From positions 372,001 through 436,000 of the forward strand of contig NZ_FTPQ01000003.1 of NCBI RefSeq assembly GCF_900156435.1: a stretch of 64,000 bases of DNA, written 5' to 3'. How positions within the stretch are numbered: the stretch's first letter is position 1; each line of letters opens with the position of its first letter. Below, in pieces: positions 25,381-34,666 of this stretch. The stretch is from Microbacterium sp. RU1D (GTDB lineage: Bacteria > Actinomycetota > Actinomycetes > Actinomycetales > Microbacteriaceae). Under the pieces are notes generated by a model. That model was not told where the DNA came from. It saw nothing but the letters and a program-made list of their open reading frames with translations, and did not search any database. A program made the position numbers and the translations under genes.

Positions 25381-26220
25381 GTGAGCGACCTGACCAGCCT
25401 GGGCGATTTCCTGCAGCGCCGACGCGAAGCCCTCCAGCCGGAAGACGTGGGGCTCGCCCGCGGCGTGCGCCGCCGCACGGCGGGCCTGCGGCGCGAAGAA
25501 GTCGCCCTGCTCAGCCACATGTCGACCGACTACTACGCCCGCCTCGAGAGGGGCACGGGCCCCACGCCGTCGGAGCAGATGCTGACGGCTCTCGCCCAGG
25601 GACTGCACCTGAGCCTCGCCGAGCGCGATCACCTGTTCCACCTCGCAGGCCACCGGCCTCCCCTGCGCCACGCAGGCACCGAGCACATCAGTCCCGGAAT
25701 GCTCCGCATCCTGGACCGCCTCGACGACACCCCCGCCGAGATCGTCACGGAACTGGGCGAGACCCTGCGCCAGAGCCGCCTGGGCATCGCCCTGCTGGGC
25801 GACGCCCGCCTGCGCTCCGGCCCCGCGCGCAGCATCGGGTACCGCTGGTTCACCGACCCGTCGACCCGCGCCGCCTACCCGCCCGATGAACAGGCCACGC
25901 TCTCGCGGGTCTACACGGCGGGGCTCCGCGAGCTGGTCGCGGCGCGCGGCCCCGACTCGCGGGTCGCCGCGCTGGCCGACGACCTTCGCGCGCGCAGCGA
26001 CGAATTCGCCGCCCTTTGGCTCGCCCACGAGGTCGGCGCGCGGCCGCCCGCGGTCAAGCGATTCCTGCACCCCGAGGTCGGTCAGCTCGACCTGTCGTGC
26101 CAGACCCTGGTCGACCCCGACCATGCGCACCGCCTGCTCGTCTACACCGCCCAGCCGGGCAGCGAGAGCGCCGAGAAGCTCCGCCTGCTCGCGGTGATCG
26201 GCACGACCGCCGGACGGTGA
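25381..26220 (+). CDS. MmyB-like XRE-family transcriptional regulator
   Basis: The 279-residue protein has an N-terminal helix-turn-helix (about 5-75) with the typical RTAGLRREEVALLSHMSTDYYARLERG and a carboxyl MmyB-like ligand-binding domain (about 105-270, PAS-like) with RYAP-equivalent segment GYRWFTDP. Such regulators are often neighbours of short-chain dehydrogenase genes in actinobacteria, as here. I choose GTG 25381 after GAGGA. It sits inside the molybdenum gene block but probably controls the SDR gene at 26458, not molybdate uptake. Confidence 0.88.
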   Translation: MSDLTSLGDFLQRRREALQPEDVGLARGVRRRTAGLRREEVALLSHMSTDYYARLERGTGPTPSEQMLTALAQGLHLSLAERDHLFHLAGHRPPLRHAGTEHISPGMLRILDRLDDTPAEIVTELGETLRQSRLGIALLGDARLRSGPARSIGYRWFTDPSTRAAYPPDEQATLSRVYTAGLRELVAARGPDSRVAALADDLRARSDEFAALWLAHEVGARPPAVKRFLHPEVGQLDLSCQTLVDPDHAHRLLVYTAQPGSESAEKLRLLAVIGTTAGR

Positions 26221-26364
26221 GGCGCGGACCGCCACCCGCCCGGGCGCGGACCGCCCGACCAGCGGCCGCGCGCGTTCCCGGCGCTCGGGCCCCGCGCCGA
26301 GCCGGCGCGGATCGCGCGCTCATCGGGCTCCCGCGCGACCGGCGCCGACGGGGTCGCCGCACAC

Positions 26365-26382
26365 CGAGGGGTGGATCGCCGA
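26365..26382. promoter_or_regulatory. 18-bp motif, copy 2, upstream of the SDR gene
   Basis: Second copy of the motif at 25310-25327, differing at one base. It lies in the 237-bp gap before the dehydrogenase gene and is the likely site through which the MmyB-type regulator acts. Confidence 0.55.
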
Positions 26383-26457
26383 TCAGCGGCTGAGCGGGCA
26401 CTGGTCCCTCCGCACCCACGGCGGGAGCATCGAGGCATCCCGACGAAAGGACCGCCC

Positions 26458-27372
26458 ATGTCCCCCGACTCCCCCCGCCCCCTGCGCGGCCGCCTGGCCG
26501 TCGTCACCGGCGCCAGTGACGGCATCGGCACCGTCATCGCGACGCGTCTCGCCGGACTCGGCGCCGAGGTGGTGCTGCCCGTCCGCTCCCCCGAGAAGGG
26601 CCGTCGCGCTCTCGACGCCCTGCGCCGGGAGGTCCCGGATGCCGTCGCCTCGACGCGCGCGCTGGATCTCGCGAGCCTCGACTCGGTCGCCGCTCTGTCC
26701 GGCACCCTCCGCGAGGAGGGGCGCCCGGTGCACCTGCTGGTCAACAACGCGGGGGTCATGACCCCTCCGCGGAGGCAGGAGAGCGCCGACGGCTTCGAGC
26801 TGCAGTGGGGCACCAACCACCTCGGGCACGCGGCGCTCACCCTCGGTCTGCTCCCGGTGCTGCGCGCGGGGCACGCCCGCGTGGTGCACCAGACGAGCAT
26901 CGCCGCCCGGCGCGGCCGGTTCGACGAGGCGGTCGTCGCCGCCACCCCCTACGACGCGATGGCGTCGTACGTGCAGTCGAAGATCGCGATCGGGCTCTTC
27001 GCCCGCGAGCTGCAGGAACGCAGCCGCGCCGAGGGCTGGGGCCTCACCAGCACCCTCGCACACCCCGGCGTCTCACCGACCAACCTGCTCGCCGCGCAGC
27101 CGGGCGTGGGCCGCGACCGCGAACTCGGAGCGCGCCGCGTCATCCGGCTGCTGTCCCGCCTGCGCATCACCGGCACCGTGGCATCCGCCGCCGAGCCCGC
27201 CGTGCTCGCCGCGACGTCCCCGGTCGCGGACGGCACGTTCTTCGGCCCGTCGCGCCTCATCGGCGGTCCCGCCCGCGCGATCGAGCTCTGGGAGCCCTTC
27301 CGCCCGGCCGACGACGCCCGCCGCCTCTGGAACCTCACGCTCGACGCGGTCGGGTCGCGCTTCACGGTGTGA
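26458..27372 (+). CDS. Short-chain dehydrogenase/reductase
   Basis: Classical SDR of 304 residues: TGASDGIG (17-24) binds the cofactor, NNAGVM follows, and Y171-xxx-K175 (YVQSKIA) is the catalytic pair. The middle part (ELQWGTNHLGHAAL) resembles retinol dehydrogenase/light-dependent-protochlorophyllide-reductase-like SDRs often found next to MmyB-type regulators. The substrate is unknown. AAAGG precedes the ATG. It shares an upstream motif with the regulator gene and is convergent with the TOBE protein gene. Confidence 0.9.
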   Translation: MSPDSPRPLRGRLAVVTGASDGIGTVIATRLAGLGAEVVLPVRSPEKGRRALDALRREVPDAVASTRALDLASLDSVAALSGTLREEGRPVHLLVNNAGVMTPPRRQESADGFELQWGTNHLGHAALTLGLLPVLRAGHARVVHQTSIAARRGRFDEAVVAATPYDAMASYVQSKIAIGLFARELQERSRAEGWGLTSTLAHPGVSPTNLLAAQPGVGRDRELGARRVIRLLSRLRITGTVASAAEPAVLAATSPVADGTFFGPSRLIGGPARAIELWEPFRPADDARRLWNLTLDAVGSRFTV

Positions 27373-27397
27373 CGCCCGAGCCCCCGCCGGCGCGGCC

Positions 27398-27793
27398 TCA
27401 CCCGCGGGGCGCCTCCACCGTCACGACCGTCGCCTTGACCGAGGCGACCGCGAGCGAACCCGGCTCCAGCGCGAGCTCTCGCGCCGCCTCGGCCGACATG
27501 AGCGAGACCACGCGGTGCGGGCCGCATTGCAGGTCGACCTGGGCCATCACGCCGTCGACCTGCACGCGCGTGACGATCCCGGTGAACCGGTTCCGCGCGC
27601 TCGAGGCGATCCCGGTCGGGTCGTCGGGTTCATCGGCGAGAGCGACCGCGCGATCGGCGAGGGCGGCGCCGGGGATCTCGACCGGCGAAGCCCCCGTCGT
27701 GGGCAGCAGCCCCTGGTCGATCCACCGCCGCACCGTGTCGTCGCTGACCCCGAGCAGACGGGCGGCCGTGGCGATGCGGAAGGTGTTCGGCAT
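27398..27793 (-). CDS. HTH-TOBE molybdate-binding protein (ModE/molbindin-like)
   Basis: The 131-residue protein joins an excisionase/MerR-like helix-turn-helix (about 5-32, RIATAARLLGVSDDTVRRWIDQGLLP) to a single TOBE/Mop domain (about 66-131, SARNRFTGIVTRVQVDGVMAQVDL). TOBE domains bind molybdate, so it is probably the molybdate-responsive regulator of this locus. It diverges from moaA. TAGCGT six bases before ATG 27793 suggests a leaderless mRNA. Confidence 0.88.
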   Translation of the reverse strand: MPNTFRIATAARLLGVSDDTVRRWIDQGLLPTTGASPVEIPGAALADRAVALADEPDDPTGIASSARNRFTGIVTRVQVDGVMAQVDLQCGPHRVVSLMSAEAARELALEPGSLAVASVKATVVTVEAPRG

Positions 27794-27981
27794 CCCCCGA
27801 CGCTACTCCGGCTCGGCACCCGCGGCCCGCGCGCGGAGCGGGATCGCGCGGACCGATCGCCGGCATCCGCCAGCCGAGATGCCAGCCGCGCGCCGACTCG
27901 CGGCCGACCGCGCTCGCCGCATCGACCCCGACCCGCGCCGCCGGCACCCGGCCGACCGCCCTCGCCCCCCGCGCGCTCGCC

Positions 27982-27996
27982 TAGGCTCGACCCATG
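27982..27996 (+). promoter_or_regulatory. Leaderless promoter -10 element of moaA
   Basis: TAGGCT (27982-27987) is followed by six bases and then the ATG at 27994, with no RBS. This spacing places the transcription start at or next to the start codon and supports the long annotated N terminus of MoaA. No clear -35 was seen. Confidence 0.55.
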
Positions 27997-29193
27997 GATG
28001 CCGAGCACGCGAGCGCGACGCGACGGCCGGTCGTCGTGCCGCTCGGCGCGACCGTGACCGCCTCGGGCGCCACAGCGCTCCCCGCGACCGGCGCCCCGGC
28101 ACCGGCGCGCCCGGGGTCGACGGGTGGCACGTCCGGCGCGACGGCGCTCCCCGCCTCGGGCGCCCCGCGAGAGGGCGGTCTGCTCGACCGGTTCGGCCGC
28201 ACCGCCACCGACCTCCGCGTCTCGGTGGTCGACAAGTGCAACCTGCGCTGCACCTACTGCATGCCGGCTGACGGGATGCCGTGGCTGCCGCAATCGCAGT
28301 TGATGTCGACCGACGAGATCCGCCGCATCGTGCGGGTCGCGGTCCAGTCGCTCGGCGCGGAGGAACTGCGCCTGACCGGCGGCGAGCCCCTCGTCCGCAA
28401 GGACCTCGAGTTCATCATCGCCGGCATCCGCGCCGACAATCCCGACCTCCCGATCTCGATGACCACCAACGCCGTCGGCCTCGACCGCCGCGCGCAGGCA
28501 CTGAAGGACGCCGGCCTCACGCGCCTGAACGTCTCGCTCGACACCCTGCACCCCGAGACCTTCGCCGAGCTCACCCGGCGCCCCCACCTCGATAAGGTGC
28601 TCGCGGGCCTGCAGGCGGCGCGCGCCGCGGGACTCGGTCCGATCAAGATCAACGCGGTGCTGCTGCGCGGCATCAACGACACCGAGGTCGTCCCGCTGGT
28701 CGACTGGGCGGTGTCGAACGGCTTCGAGATGCGCTTCATCGAGGACATGCCCCTCGACGGCGACCGCTCGTGGTCGGCGACGAACGTCATCCCCGCGCGC
28801 GACATCCGCGCGGCGATCGAGGAGGCCTTCGACCTCGCCCCCGACCCGCGCGGTCGCGGCGCCGCCCCCGCCGAGCGGTGGGAGGTGCGACGGCGCGGAG
28901 AGACCGCCGTGGCCGGACACGTGGGCATCATCTCCTCCGTCACCGAGCCGTTCTGCGCCGCGTGCACGCGCACGCGCGTGACCGCCGACGGCAAGGTGCG
29001 CTCGTGCCTGTTCTCGCACGAGGAGACCGACCTGCTCGCGGCCCTCCGCGACGGCTCCGACGACGAGGGCATCGCCCAGATCTGGCGCGAGGCCATGTGG
29101 GCCAAGCCCCGCGCGCACGGATCCGACCGTGTCGGACTGGAACGGGCCGACTTCGTGCAGCCCGCGCGCACGATGAGCGCGATCGGCGGATGA
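27994..29193 (+). CDS. moaA: GTP 3',8-cyclase MoaA
   Basis: Radical-SAM enzyme that starts molybdenum cofactor synthesis by cyclising GTP. C82-x3-C86-x2-C89 (DKCNLRCTYC) holds the SAM cluster; C321, C324 and C338 (FCAACTRTR ... RSC) hold the second cluster; the tail ends in the conserved Gly-Gly. About 60 residues of Ala/Pro/Gly-rich sequence precede the normal start of MoaA; the leaderless-type TAGGCT-N6-ATG supports the long form. First of five overlapping or closely spaced moa/moe genes. Confidence 0.96.
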   Translation: MDAEHASATRRPVVVPLGATVTASGATALPATGAPAPARPGSTGGTSGATALPASGAPREGGLLDRFGRTATDLRVSVVDKCNLRCTYCMPADGMPWLPQSQLMSTDEIRRIVRVAVQSLGAEELRLTGGEPLVRKDLEFIIAGIRADNPDLPISMTTNAVGLDRRAQALKDAGLTRLNVSLDTLHPETFAELTRRPHLDKVLAGLQAARAAGLGPIKINAVLLRGINDTEVVPLVDWAVSNGFEMRFIEDMPLDGDRSWSATNVIPARDIRAAIEEAFDLAPDPRGRGAAPAERWEVRRRGETAVAGHVGIISSVTEPFCAACTRTRVTADGKVRSCLFSHEETDLLAALRDGSDDEGIAQIWREAMWAKPRAHGSDRVGLERADFVQPARTMSAIGG

Positions 29194-29960
29194 GGCCGCT
29201 CGTCCAACCGGTGGCATCCCTCGCCCCGGAGGAGCTCATCCGCACCGCCCGCCACGCGGTGCTCGCGGCCATCGGCGAGGAGGGGCAGCGCCGCATCGCC
29301 GCCGCCCGCATCGCCGTGGTGGGCGCGGGCGGCTTGGGCTCGCCCGTGCTGCTCGCCCTCGCGGCCGCCGGCGTCGGCGAGCTCGTGATCATCGACGACG
29401 ACACCGTCGAGCGCACCAACCTGCAGCGCCAGCTCGCGCATCGCGTCGACGACATCGGCACCGCCAAGACCGCGTCCGCCGCCCGCGCGGTGCGCGATCT
29501 CTCGCCGCTCACCGTCGTGCACGAGCGGAACGTCCGGCTCACCGCCGACAACGCGCGCGAGCTGTTCGACGGGGCCCACCTCGTGATCGACGGCAGCGAC
29601 ACCTTCGACACGCGCGAGGCCGTCGCCGCGGCCGCCGAAGACCTCGGCATCCCCCTCGTCTGGGGAGCGGTGCAGGAGTGGGCGGCGCAGGTGACGGTGT
29701 TCTGGTCGGCCCCGCCCGAGGGGCACGCCCCCGTCGTGCTCGGCGACCTCTTCCCCCCGGGATCGGTCGGAGAGCCCCCGACTTGCGCCCAGGTCGGCGT
29801 GCTGGGGTCGCTGTGCGTCCAGGTCGGCGGCATGCTGGCGACCGAGGCGCTCAAGCTCGTGACCGGCGCCGGCGAACCGCTTCTCGGTCGTCTCGTCGTG
29901 ATCGACGCGCTGCGCGCCCGCCACGACGTCATCCCGCTCGTCCCCGTGTCCCGTCCCTGA
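29190..29960 (+). CDS. moeB: ThiF/MoeB-family adenylyltransferase
   Basis: Activates the carboxyl-terminal glycine of MoaD by adenylation. The 256-residue E1-like fold has GAGGLGSPVLLALAAAGVG (nucleotide loop), IDDDTVERTNLQRQ and ADNARELF, with DGSDTFDTR. There is no C-terminal rhodanese domain, and the zinc-binding CxxC pairs of many MoeB proteins are not evident, only single cysteines near PPTCAQVG. ATG overlaps the moaA stop (ATGA-type). Confidence 0.92.
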   Translation: MRPLVQPVASLAPEELIRTARHAVLAAIGEEGQRRIAAARIAVVGAGGLGSPVLLALAAAGVGELVIIDDDTVERTNLQRQLAHRVDDIGTAKTASAARAVRDLSPLTVVHERNVRLTADNARELFDGAHLVIDGSDTFDTREAVAAAAEDLGIPLVWGAVQEWAAQVTVFWSAPPEGHAPVVLGDLFPPGSVGEPPTCAQVGVLGSLCVQVGGMLATEALKLVTGAGEPLLGRLVVIDALRARHDVIPLVPVSRP

Positions 29961-29974
29961 CCCCGGAGGCCCCG

Positions 29975-31198
29975 ATGACCTCGCTGCTCACCGTGGAGGA
30001 GCACCGCGCCCGCGTGCTCGCCGCCGTCACGCTGCTGCCCGCCGAATCGGTGCCGCTCGCCGACGCCACCGGACGCACCCTCGCCGAACCCGTCCTCGCC
30101 GCGCACGACCTGCCCGGCTTCGACAATTCGTCGATGGACGGCTTCGCGGTGCGCTTCTCCGACGTCGAGGGCGCGGATGCCGATCACCCGGCGACCCTGC
30201 GCGTGATCGCCGACCTGCCCGCCGGCACCACCGACGACCCCGCGATCGCCCCCGGGGAGGCGGCGCGCATCATGACGGGCGCCGCCGTGCCCGCCGATGC
30301 CGACGCGATCGTGCCGTTCGAAGACACCGCCGGCGGCCTCGCCGACTCCCTCGGCGCCGTGGAGGTGCGCCGGGCGCCGGCCGCGCCGGGCGCCTTCATC
30401 CGTCGCCGCGGCGGCGACACCCGCTCAGGCGACACCGTGCTGTCGGCCGGCGAGCGCCTCGGCCCCTTCGCCCTGGCCGCCGCGGCCGCCGCGGGCGTGG
30501 ATTCTGTGAGCGTCGCCCGTCGCCCGCGCGTGGCCGTGGTCTCCACCGGCAGCGAACTGGTGGCGCCGGGCACCGCCCCCACCAGAGGGCAAACCCCCGA
30601 CTCCAACGCCACCCTCCTCGCCGCACTGGTGGCGGGAGCCGACGCCGACCTCGAGCTCGCCGACCGCGTCGGAGACGACCCCGCCGGCATCGAGACCGTG
30701 CTCGAGCGCGCGCGCCGCGCCGACGTCGTCGTATTCACCGGAGGGGTGAGCGCCGGCGCCTACGAACCGGTGCGCCTCGCGCTGAGCGACCGCATCGCGT
30801 TCGAGAAGGTGTCGATGCAGCCCGGTAAGCCGCAGGCGTTCGGCGTCCTCGACGACGGCCGGCTCGTCTTCGGCCTCCCGGGCAACCCGGTCAGCGTCGC
30901 GGTCTCGTTCGAGGTGTTCGTGCGTCCGGCGTTGCTGGCGCTCCAGGGCCGTGCGGTGCTCGACCGGCGCATCGCCCGGCTCACGGCATCCGAGGCCTGG
31001 ACGACGCCGCCGGGGCGCCGGCAGTACCTCCCCGCCGCCGTCGACCTCGTCGCCGGCACCGTCCGCCCCGCCACCGCCGGCGGCTCCGGATCGCACCTGG
31101 CCGCCTCCCTCGCGCGCGCCGAGGCCTTCGCGATCGTGCCCGCAGAGGTGTCCACCGTGTCGGTGGGCGACGCTCTCGATGTCATGCTGATCCCATGA
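29975..31198 (+). CDS. moeA: Molybdopterin molybdotransferase MoeA
   Basis: Inserts molybdate into adenylated molybdopterin. The 407-residue protein has the four-domain MoeA layout: [16 protein letters not shown] and [10 protein letters not shown] at the N terminus, RIMTGAAVP, the MoCF-like domain with STGSELV and FTGGVSAG, and GLPGNPVS followed by the small C-terminal barrel. GGAGG precedes the ATG. It overlaps moaC by four bases. Confidence 0.96.
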   Translation: MTSLLTVEEHRARVLAAVTLLPAESVPLADATGRTLAEPVLAAHDLPGFDNSSMDGFAVRFSDVEGADADHPATLRVIADLPAGTTDDPAIAPGEAARIMTGAAVPADADAIVPFEDTAGGLADSLGAVEVRRAPAAPGAFIRRRGGDTRSGDTVLSAGERLGPFALAAAAAAGVDSVSVARRPRVAVVSTGSELVAPGTAPTRGQTPDSNATLLAALVAGADADLELADRVGDDPAGIETVLERARRADVVVFTGGVSAGAYEPVRLALSDRIAFEKVSMQPGKPQAFGVLDDGRLVFGLPGNPVSVAVSFEVFVRPALLALQGRAVLDRRIARLTASEAWTTPPGRRQYLPAAVDLVAGTVRPATAGGSGSHLAASLARAEAFAIVPAEVSTVSVGDALDVMLIP

Positions 31199-31689
31199 CC
31201 TTCACCCACCTGGATGCCGCGGGCCACGCCCGCATGGTCGACGTCACCGCGAAGCAGCCCACCGTCCGCACCGCGACGGCGCGTGGGTTCGTGCGCTGCG
31301 CCCCCGAGGTCGTCGCGGCCCTGCGCGACGGCACCGCCCCCAAGGGCGATGTGCTGGCCGTGGCGCGGATCTCCGGGATCCAGGCCGCCAAGTCCACTCC
31401 CGCCCTGCTGCCGCTCGCGCACGTCATCGGCGTGCACCGCGCCTCGGTCGACCTCGAGATCACCGACGCCGGCGTCGAGATCGAGGCCACGGTCGGCACC
31501 GCGGATCGCACGGGGGTCGAGATGGAGGCCTTGACGAGCGTTTCGGTCGCGGCATTGGCGATCGTCGACATGGTGAAGGGCATGGACAAGGGCACGTTCA
31601 TCGAGAACGTGCGCATCGTGTCGAAGACCGGCGGGAAGTCGGGCGACTGGTCGCGACCGGGCGAGCCCGATGCGGGGGTGACCGCGTGA
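31195..31689 (+). CDS. moaC: Cyclic pyranopterin monophosphate synthase MoaC
   Basis: Converts the MoaA product to cyclic pyranopterin monophosphate. The 164-residue length and motifs are standard: [42 protein letters not shown]-like PLAHVIG, and the catalytic segment DMVKGMDKG. Start ATG overlaps the moeA stop (ATGA) and its own stop overlaps moaD, so expression is tightly coupled. Confidence 0.96.
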   Translation: MTFTHLDAAGHARMVDVTAKQPTVRTATARGFVRCAPEVVAALRDGTAPKGDVLAVARISGIQAAKSTPALLPLAHVIGVHRASVDLEITDAGVEIEATVGTADRTGVEMEALTSVSVAALAIVDMVKGMDKGTFIENVRIVSKTGGKSGDWSRPGEPDAGVTA

Positions 31690-31922
31690 GCGTGCGGGTG
31701 CGGTACTTCGCCGCCGCCGCGGAGGCCGCCGGCACGGATGGCGAGGACCGTTCGGAGCAGACCCTCGCCACGCTGCGCGCCGGGATCGTCACCGACCACC
31801 CCGAACTCGGCGGCATCCTCGACCGCTGCGCCGTGCTCGTCGACGGCACCCGTCACGACGACGACGCGGCGCTCGACGGCGTCATCCACGTCGACGTGCT
31901 GCCGCCGTTCGCCGGGGGCTGA
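31686..31922 (+). CDS. moaD: Molybdopterin synthase sulfur carrier subunit MoaD
   Basis: The 78-residue ubiquitin-like protein ends in the required Gly-Gly (PPFAGG), which is adenylated by MoeB and thiocarboxylated before sulfur transfer in the MoaD-MoaE complex. [12 protein letters not shown] and the closing DVLPPFAGG are typical. GTG 31686 overlaps the moaC stop by four bases. Its partner moaE is on the opposite strand, convergent, 57 bp away. Confidence 0.95.
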   Translation: MSVRVRYFAAAAEAAGTDGEDRSEQTLATLRAGIVTDHPELGGILDRCAVLVDGTRHDDDAALDGVIHVDVLPPFAGG

Positions 31923-31979
31923 GCCCGCCCGGTTCACAGCAGCTCGAGGTGCGCGGTCAGAGACGGCGCAGATCGTTCT

Positions 31980-32408
31980 CTAGCCGCCCAGGCCCTTCCA
32001 CTCCGTCGTACCGTCGGCCTCGACCTGACGCTTCCACACGGGCAGGTCGGTCTTGATCGTCTCGATGATCGTGCGGCACACCTCGAACGCCGCCGCCCGG
32101 TGACCGGATGCCACGGCGATCACGACCGCCGCCTCCCCCACGTCGAGCCGGCCCACGCGGTGGCTGACGGCGACGATCGCGTCGGTGTCCGCGGCGGCGT
32201 CGGCGGCGATGCGGTGCAGGGTCTGTTCGGCGTCGGGGTGCGCGCTGTACTCCAGCGCCACGACGGCGTCCGATGCATCGGGGTCGGTGTCGCGCACCCG
32301 CCCGACGAAGGTGGTCACGGCGCCCGACGAGGAGTCCTCGACGGCATCGAGGTGCACGTCGAGGTCGAGGGGCTGCTCCGACAGGCGGGCGATGCGGACG
32401 GCGCTCAT
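31980..32408 (-). CDS. moaE: Molybdopterin synthase catalytic subunit MoaE
   Basis: Transfers two sulfurs from MoaD to cyclic pyranopterin monophosphate. The 142-residue protein contains GAVTTFVGRVRD, LEYSAHPDAE, VSHRVGRLDVGEAAVVIAV, and the catalytic C-terminal DLPVWKRQVEADGTTEWKGL with the active lysine in PVWKRQ. ATG 32408 overlaps mog by four bases, so moaE and mog form an operon on the minus strand. Confidence 0.96.
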   Translation of the reverse strand: MSAVRIARLSEQPLDLDVHLDAVEDSSSGAVTTFVGRVRDTDPDASDAVVALEYSAHPDAEQTLHRIAADAAADTDAIVAVSHRVGRLDVGEAAVVIAVASGHRAAAFEVCRTIIETIKTDLPVWKRQVEADGTTEWKGLGG

Positions 32409-32887
32409 GAGTGGTCTCCTCCGGCGAGCTGGTCGAGGACGTGCGGGGCGATCTCGGCGATCACGGCGATTCCGGATGCCACGGCGCGCGTCGATCCGGG
32501 CAGGTTGACGACGAGGGTGCCGGGGTCGACGATCCCGGCCAGTCCGCGCGAGATCACCGACAGGGGGGTGTCGGAGAGACCTCGGCGGCGCAGCTCTTCG
32601 GCGATCCCGGGGAGCTCCCGGTCCAACACGCGGGCGGTGCCCTCGGGGGTGCGGTCGGTCGGGGCGATGCCCGTGCCGCCGGTCGTGACGAGGAGACCGG
32701 GGCCCTCGGCCGCGAGCGCGCGCAGGGCGCGCTCGACGCTGTCGGCGCCGTCCGGAACGACCCGCGCGTCGGCGCACGTGAAGCCCGCCTCACGCAGCAG
32801 GGAGACCGCGAGCGGACCGCCGCGGTCTTCGCGCAGGCCCGCTGCCGAGCGGTCGGAGACGGTCAGGACTCGGGCGACGTGGGGCAC
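32405..32887 (-). CDS. mog: Molybdopterin adenylyltransferase, MogA/MoaB family
   Basis: Adenylates molybdopterin ahead of MoeA. The 160-residue MoCF-domain protein has VLTVSDRSAAG, VTTGGTGIAPTDRTPE (the MPT-binding TGGTG) and LVVNLPGS. Start GTG 32887 lacks an RBS, but TAGGCT lies seven bases upstream and overlaps the stop of the upstream gene, so mog may have its own leaderless promoter. No mobA is in the window. Confidence 0.93.
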   Translation of the reverse strand: MPHVARVLTVSDRSAAGLREDRGGPLAVSLLREAGFTCADARVVPDGADSVERALRALAAEGPGLLVTTGGTGIAPTDRTPEGTARVLDRELPGIAEELRRRGLSDTPLSVISRGLAGIVDPGTLVVNLPGSTRAVASGIAVIAEIAPHVLDQLAGGDHS

Positions 32888-32892
32888 GCGAT

Positions 32893-34524
32893 TCAGCCTA
32901 GGCGGTGCGTTCTAGGCCGAGGGGCGGCGGTGGTCTCGACCTCGGCAATCGCGGGGGCGATGCGCCCCGCCTTCGCCTTCGGCTCGAGGTCTTCGCGCTG
33001 CACGTGCTCGGCGGCCGCCGTGATGCGGCGCGCCATCCCGCTGAAGATGAGGCCGTGGAACGGCAGCACCGACAGCCAGTACAGGCGACCGGCAAGGCCC
33101 GTGGGGAAGAACAGCGCGCGCTGGTCGAAGCGCGCGCCCTCTCCTTCCGGCGTCGCCCGCAGCTCGAGCCACGCCCCACCCGGCACCTTCATCTCGGCGC
33201 GCAGGCGCAGCAGGTGCCCCGGCTCGATGGCCTCGACCCGCCAGAAGTCGAGGGCGTCGCCGACGGTGACGACCGAGCGGCTGCGCCGGCCGCGCGCGAG
33301 GCCGACTCCGCCGACCAGCCGGTCCATCCAGCCGCGGATGGCCCACAGCAGCGGGGAGGAGTACCAGCCGTTCTCGCCGCCGATGCCCTCGATCACCGAC
33401 CACAGCTGAGCGGCATTGGCCTTCGTGGTCATGGTGCGGATGTCGGTGTAGACCAGTCGGCCCGCCCACTCGGGGTCGCTCGGCAGCGGGTCGCTCGGAG
33501 CGCCCGACACCTCGGCATCCTGCCAGCTGGTCTCGATCGCGTCGTCGTTCACGCGACCGAGAGCCCGGCGGACGGCCTCGCGATAGGGCATGAGACCCCC
33601 TTCGGGCCGCGGGACGAGGTCGTCGATCGCGCGGTCCTTGACGACGCAGTCGTTCTGCAGCGACTCCACCAGCGGACGCGCGATCGACTTGGGGATGGGG
33701 GTGACGAGGTTGACCCAGTGCGATGCGAGGCGCGGGGTGAGCACGGGCAGCGATGCGATGGCCCGCTGCGGCAGGCCCGCCTCCATGGCGTAGCCGTTCA
33801 TCATCTGGCCGTAGCGGAGCACGTCGGGACCGCCGATGTCGACGGCGCGATTGACGTTCGGGGCGACCCGCGCGGCCCCCAGCAGGTAATGCAGCACGTC
33901 GCGAACGGCGATGGGCTGGATGTGGTTGCGCACCCACTTGGGCGCGGGCATGTACGGCAGCACGTCGGTGAGGTGGCGCACCATCTCGAACGACGCCGAG
34001 CCCGACCCGATCACGACGCCGGCCTGGAGCACGAGCGTGGGCACGCCGCTGTGCAGGAGGATCTCGCCCACCTCGACGCGGGAGCGGAGGTGCGCCGACA
34101 GCGTGGCGTCGTCGGGGTGCAGACCGCCGAGGTAGACGATGCGCGAGACGGATGCCGCGGCGGCGGCGTCGGCGACGGTCTGGGCGGCGACGCGGTCGGT
34201 GGCCTCGAAATCGCGCGCGCTCCCCATCGAGTGGATGAGGTAGTACAGCACATTGACGCCCTCGACGGCGGCGCGCACCGCCTCGGCGTCGGTGGCGTCG
34301 CCGGTCGCGACCTCGACGTCGTCGCCCCAGGGGAACGCACCGACCCGGCGCGGGTCGCGCGCGAGCACCCGCACGCGATAGCCCGCCGCACGCAGGCGCG
34401 GGACGAGCCGACCGCCGAGGTAGCCGGTCGCCCCCAGAACGAGGGCGCGCGGCGCCGACCCGTCAGGACGGGGCTGCGCGACGAGGGCGGGTTCGCGGCC
34501 GGTGGGGGCGGAGAGCTCGGTCAT
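32893..34524 (-). CDS. SDR-family NAD(P)-binding protein with DUF2867 domain
   Basis: The 543-residue protein joins an atypical SDR domain (about 24-310; LVLGATGYLGGRLVPRL binds NAD(P)) to a carboxyl-terminal DUF2867/SRPBCC-like domain (about 360-505; WWxVEAIEPGHLLRLRAEMKVPG-like). Proteins of this pair occur widely in actinobacteria without a known substrate; roles in membrane lipid or quinone handling have been guessed. A possible membrane-proximal helix lies near LYWLSVLPFHGLIFSGM. Start ATG 34524 has TACCGT seven bases upstream, a leaderless pattern. Confidence 0.88.
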   Translation of the reverse strand: MTELSAPTGREPALVAQPRPDGSAPRALVLGATGYLGGRLVPRLRAAGYRVRVLARDPRRVGAFPWGDDVEVATGDATDAEAVRAAVEGVNVLYYLIHSMGSARDFEATDRVAAQTVADAAAAASVSRIVYLGGLHPDDATLSAHLRSRVEVGEILLHSGVPTLVLQAGVVIGSGSASFEMVRHLTDVLPYMPAPKWVRNHIQPIAVRDVLHYLLGAARVAPNVNRAVDIGGPDVLRYGQMMNGYAMEAGLPQRAIASLPVLTPRLASHWVNLVTPIPKSIARPLVESLQNDCVVKDRAIDDLVPRPEGGLMPYREAVRRALGRVNDDAIETSWQDAEVSGAPSDPLPSDPEWAGRLVYTDIRTMTTKANAAQLWSVIEGIGGENGWYSSPLLWAIRGWMDRLVGGVGLARGRRSRSVVTVGDALDFWRVEAIEPGHLLRLRAEMKVPGGAWLELRATPEGEGARFDQRALFFPTGLAGRLYWLSVLPFHGLIFSGMARRITAAAEHVQREDLEPKAKAGRIAPAIAEVETTAAPRPRTHRLG

Positions 34525-34666
34525 GCCCGACACGGTACGCCGGGCCGCCGACATCCCCGGGGGCTTGACGTGAGGCGCTCGATCGTCGGCGGTCGCCCCG
34601 GTAGCACGCCCCTTCGCGCAGCGCCTGGACTGGAAACGCGACGCGGATCGGGGTAACGCTAGAAGC

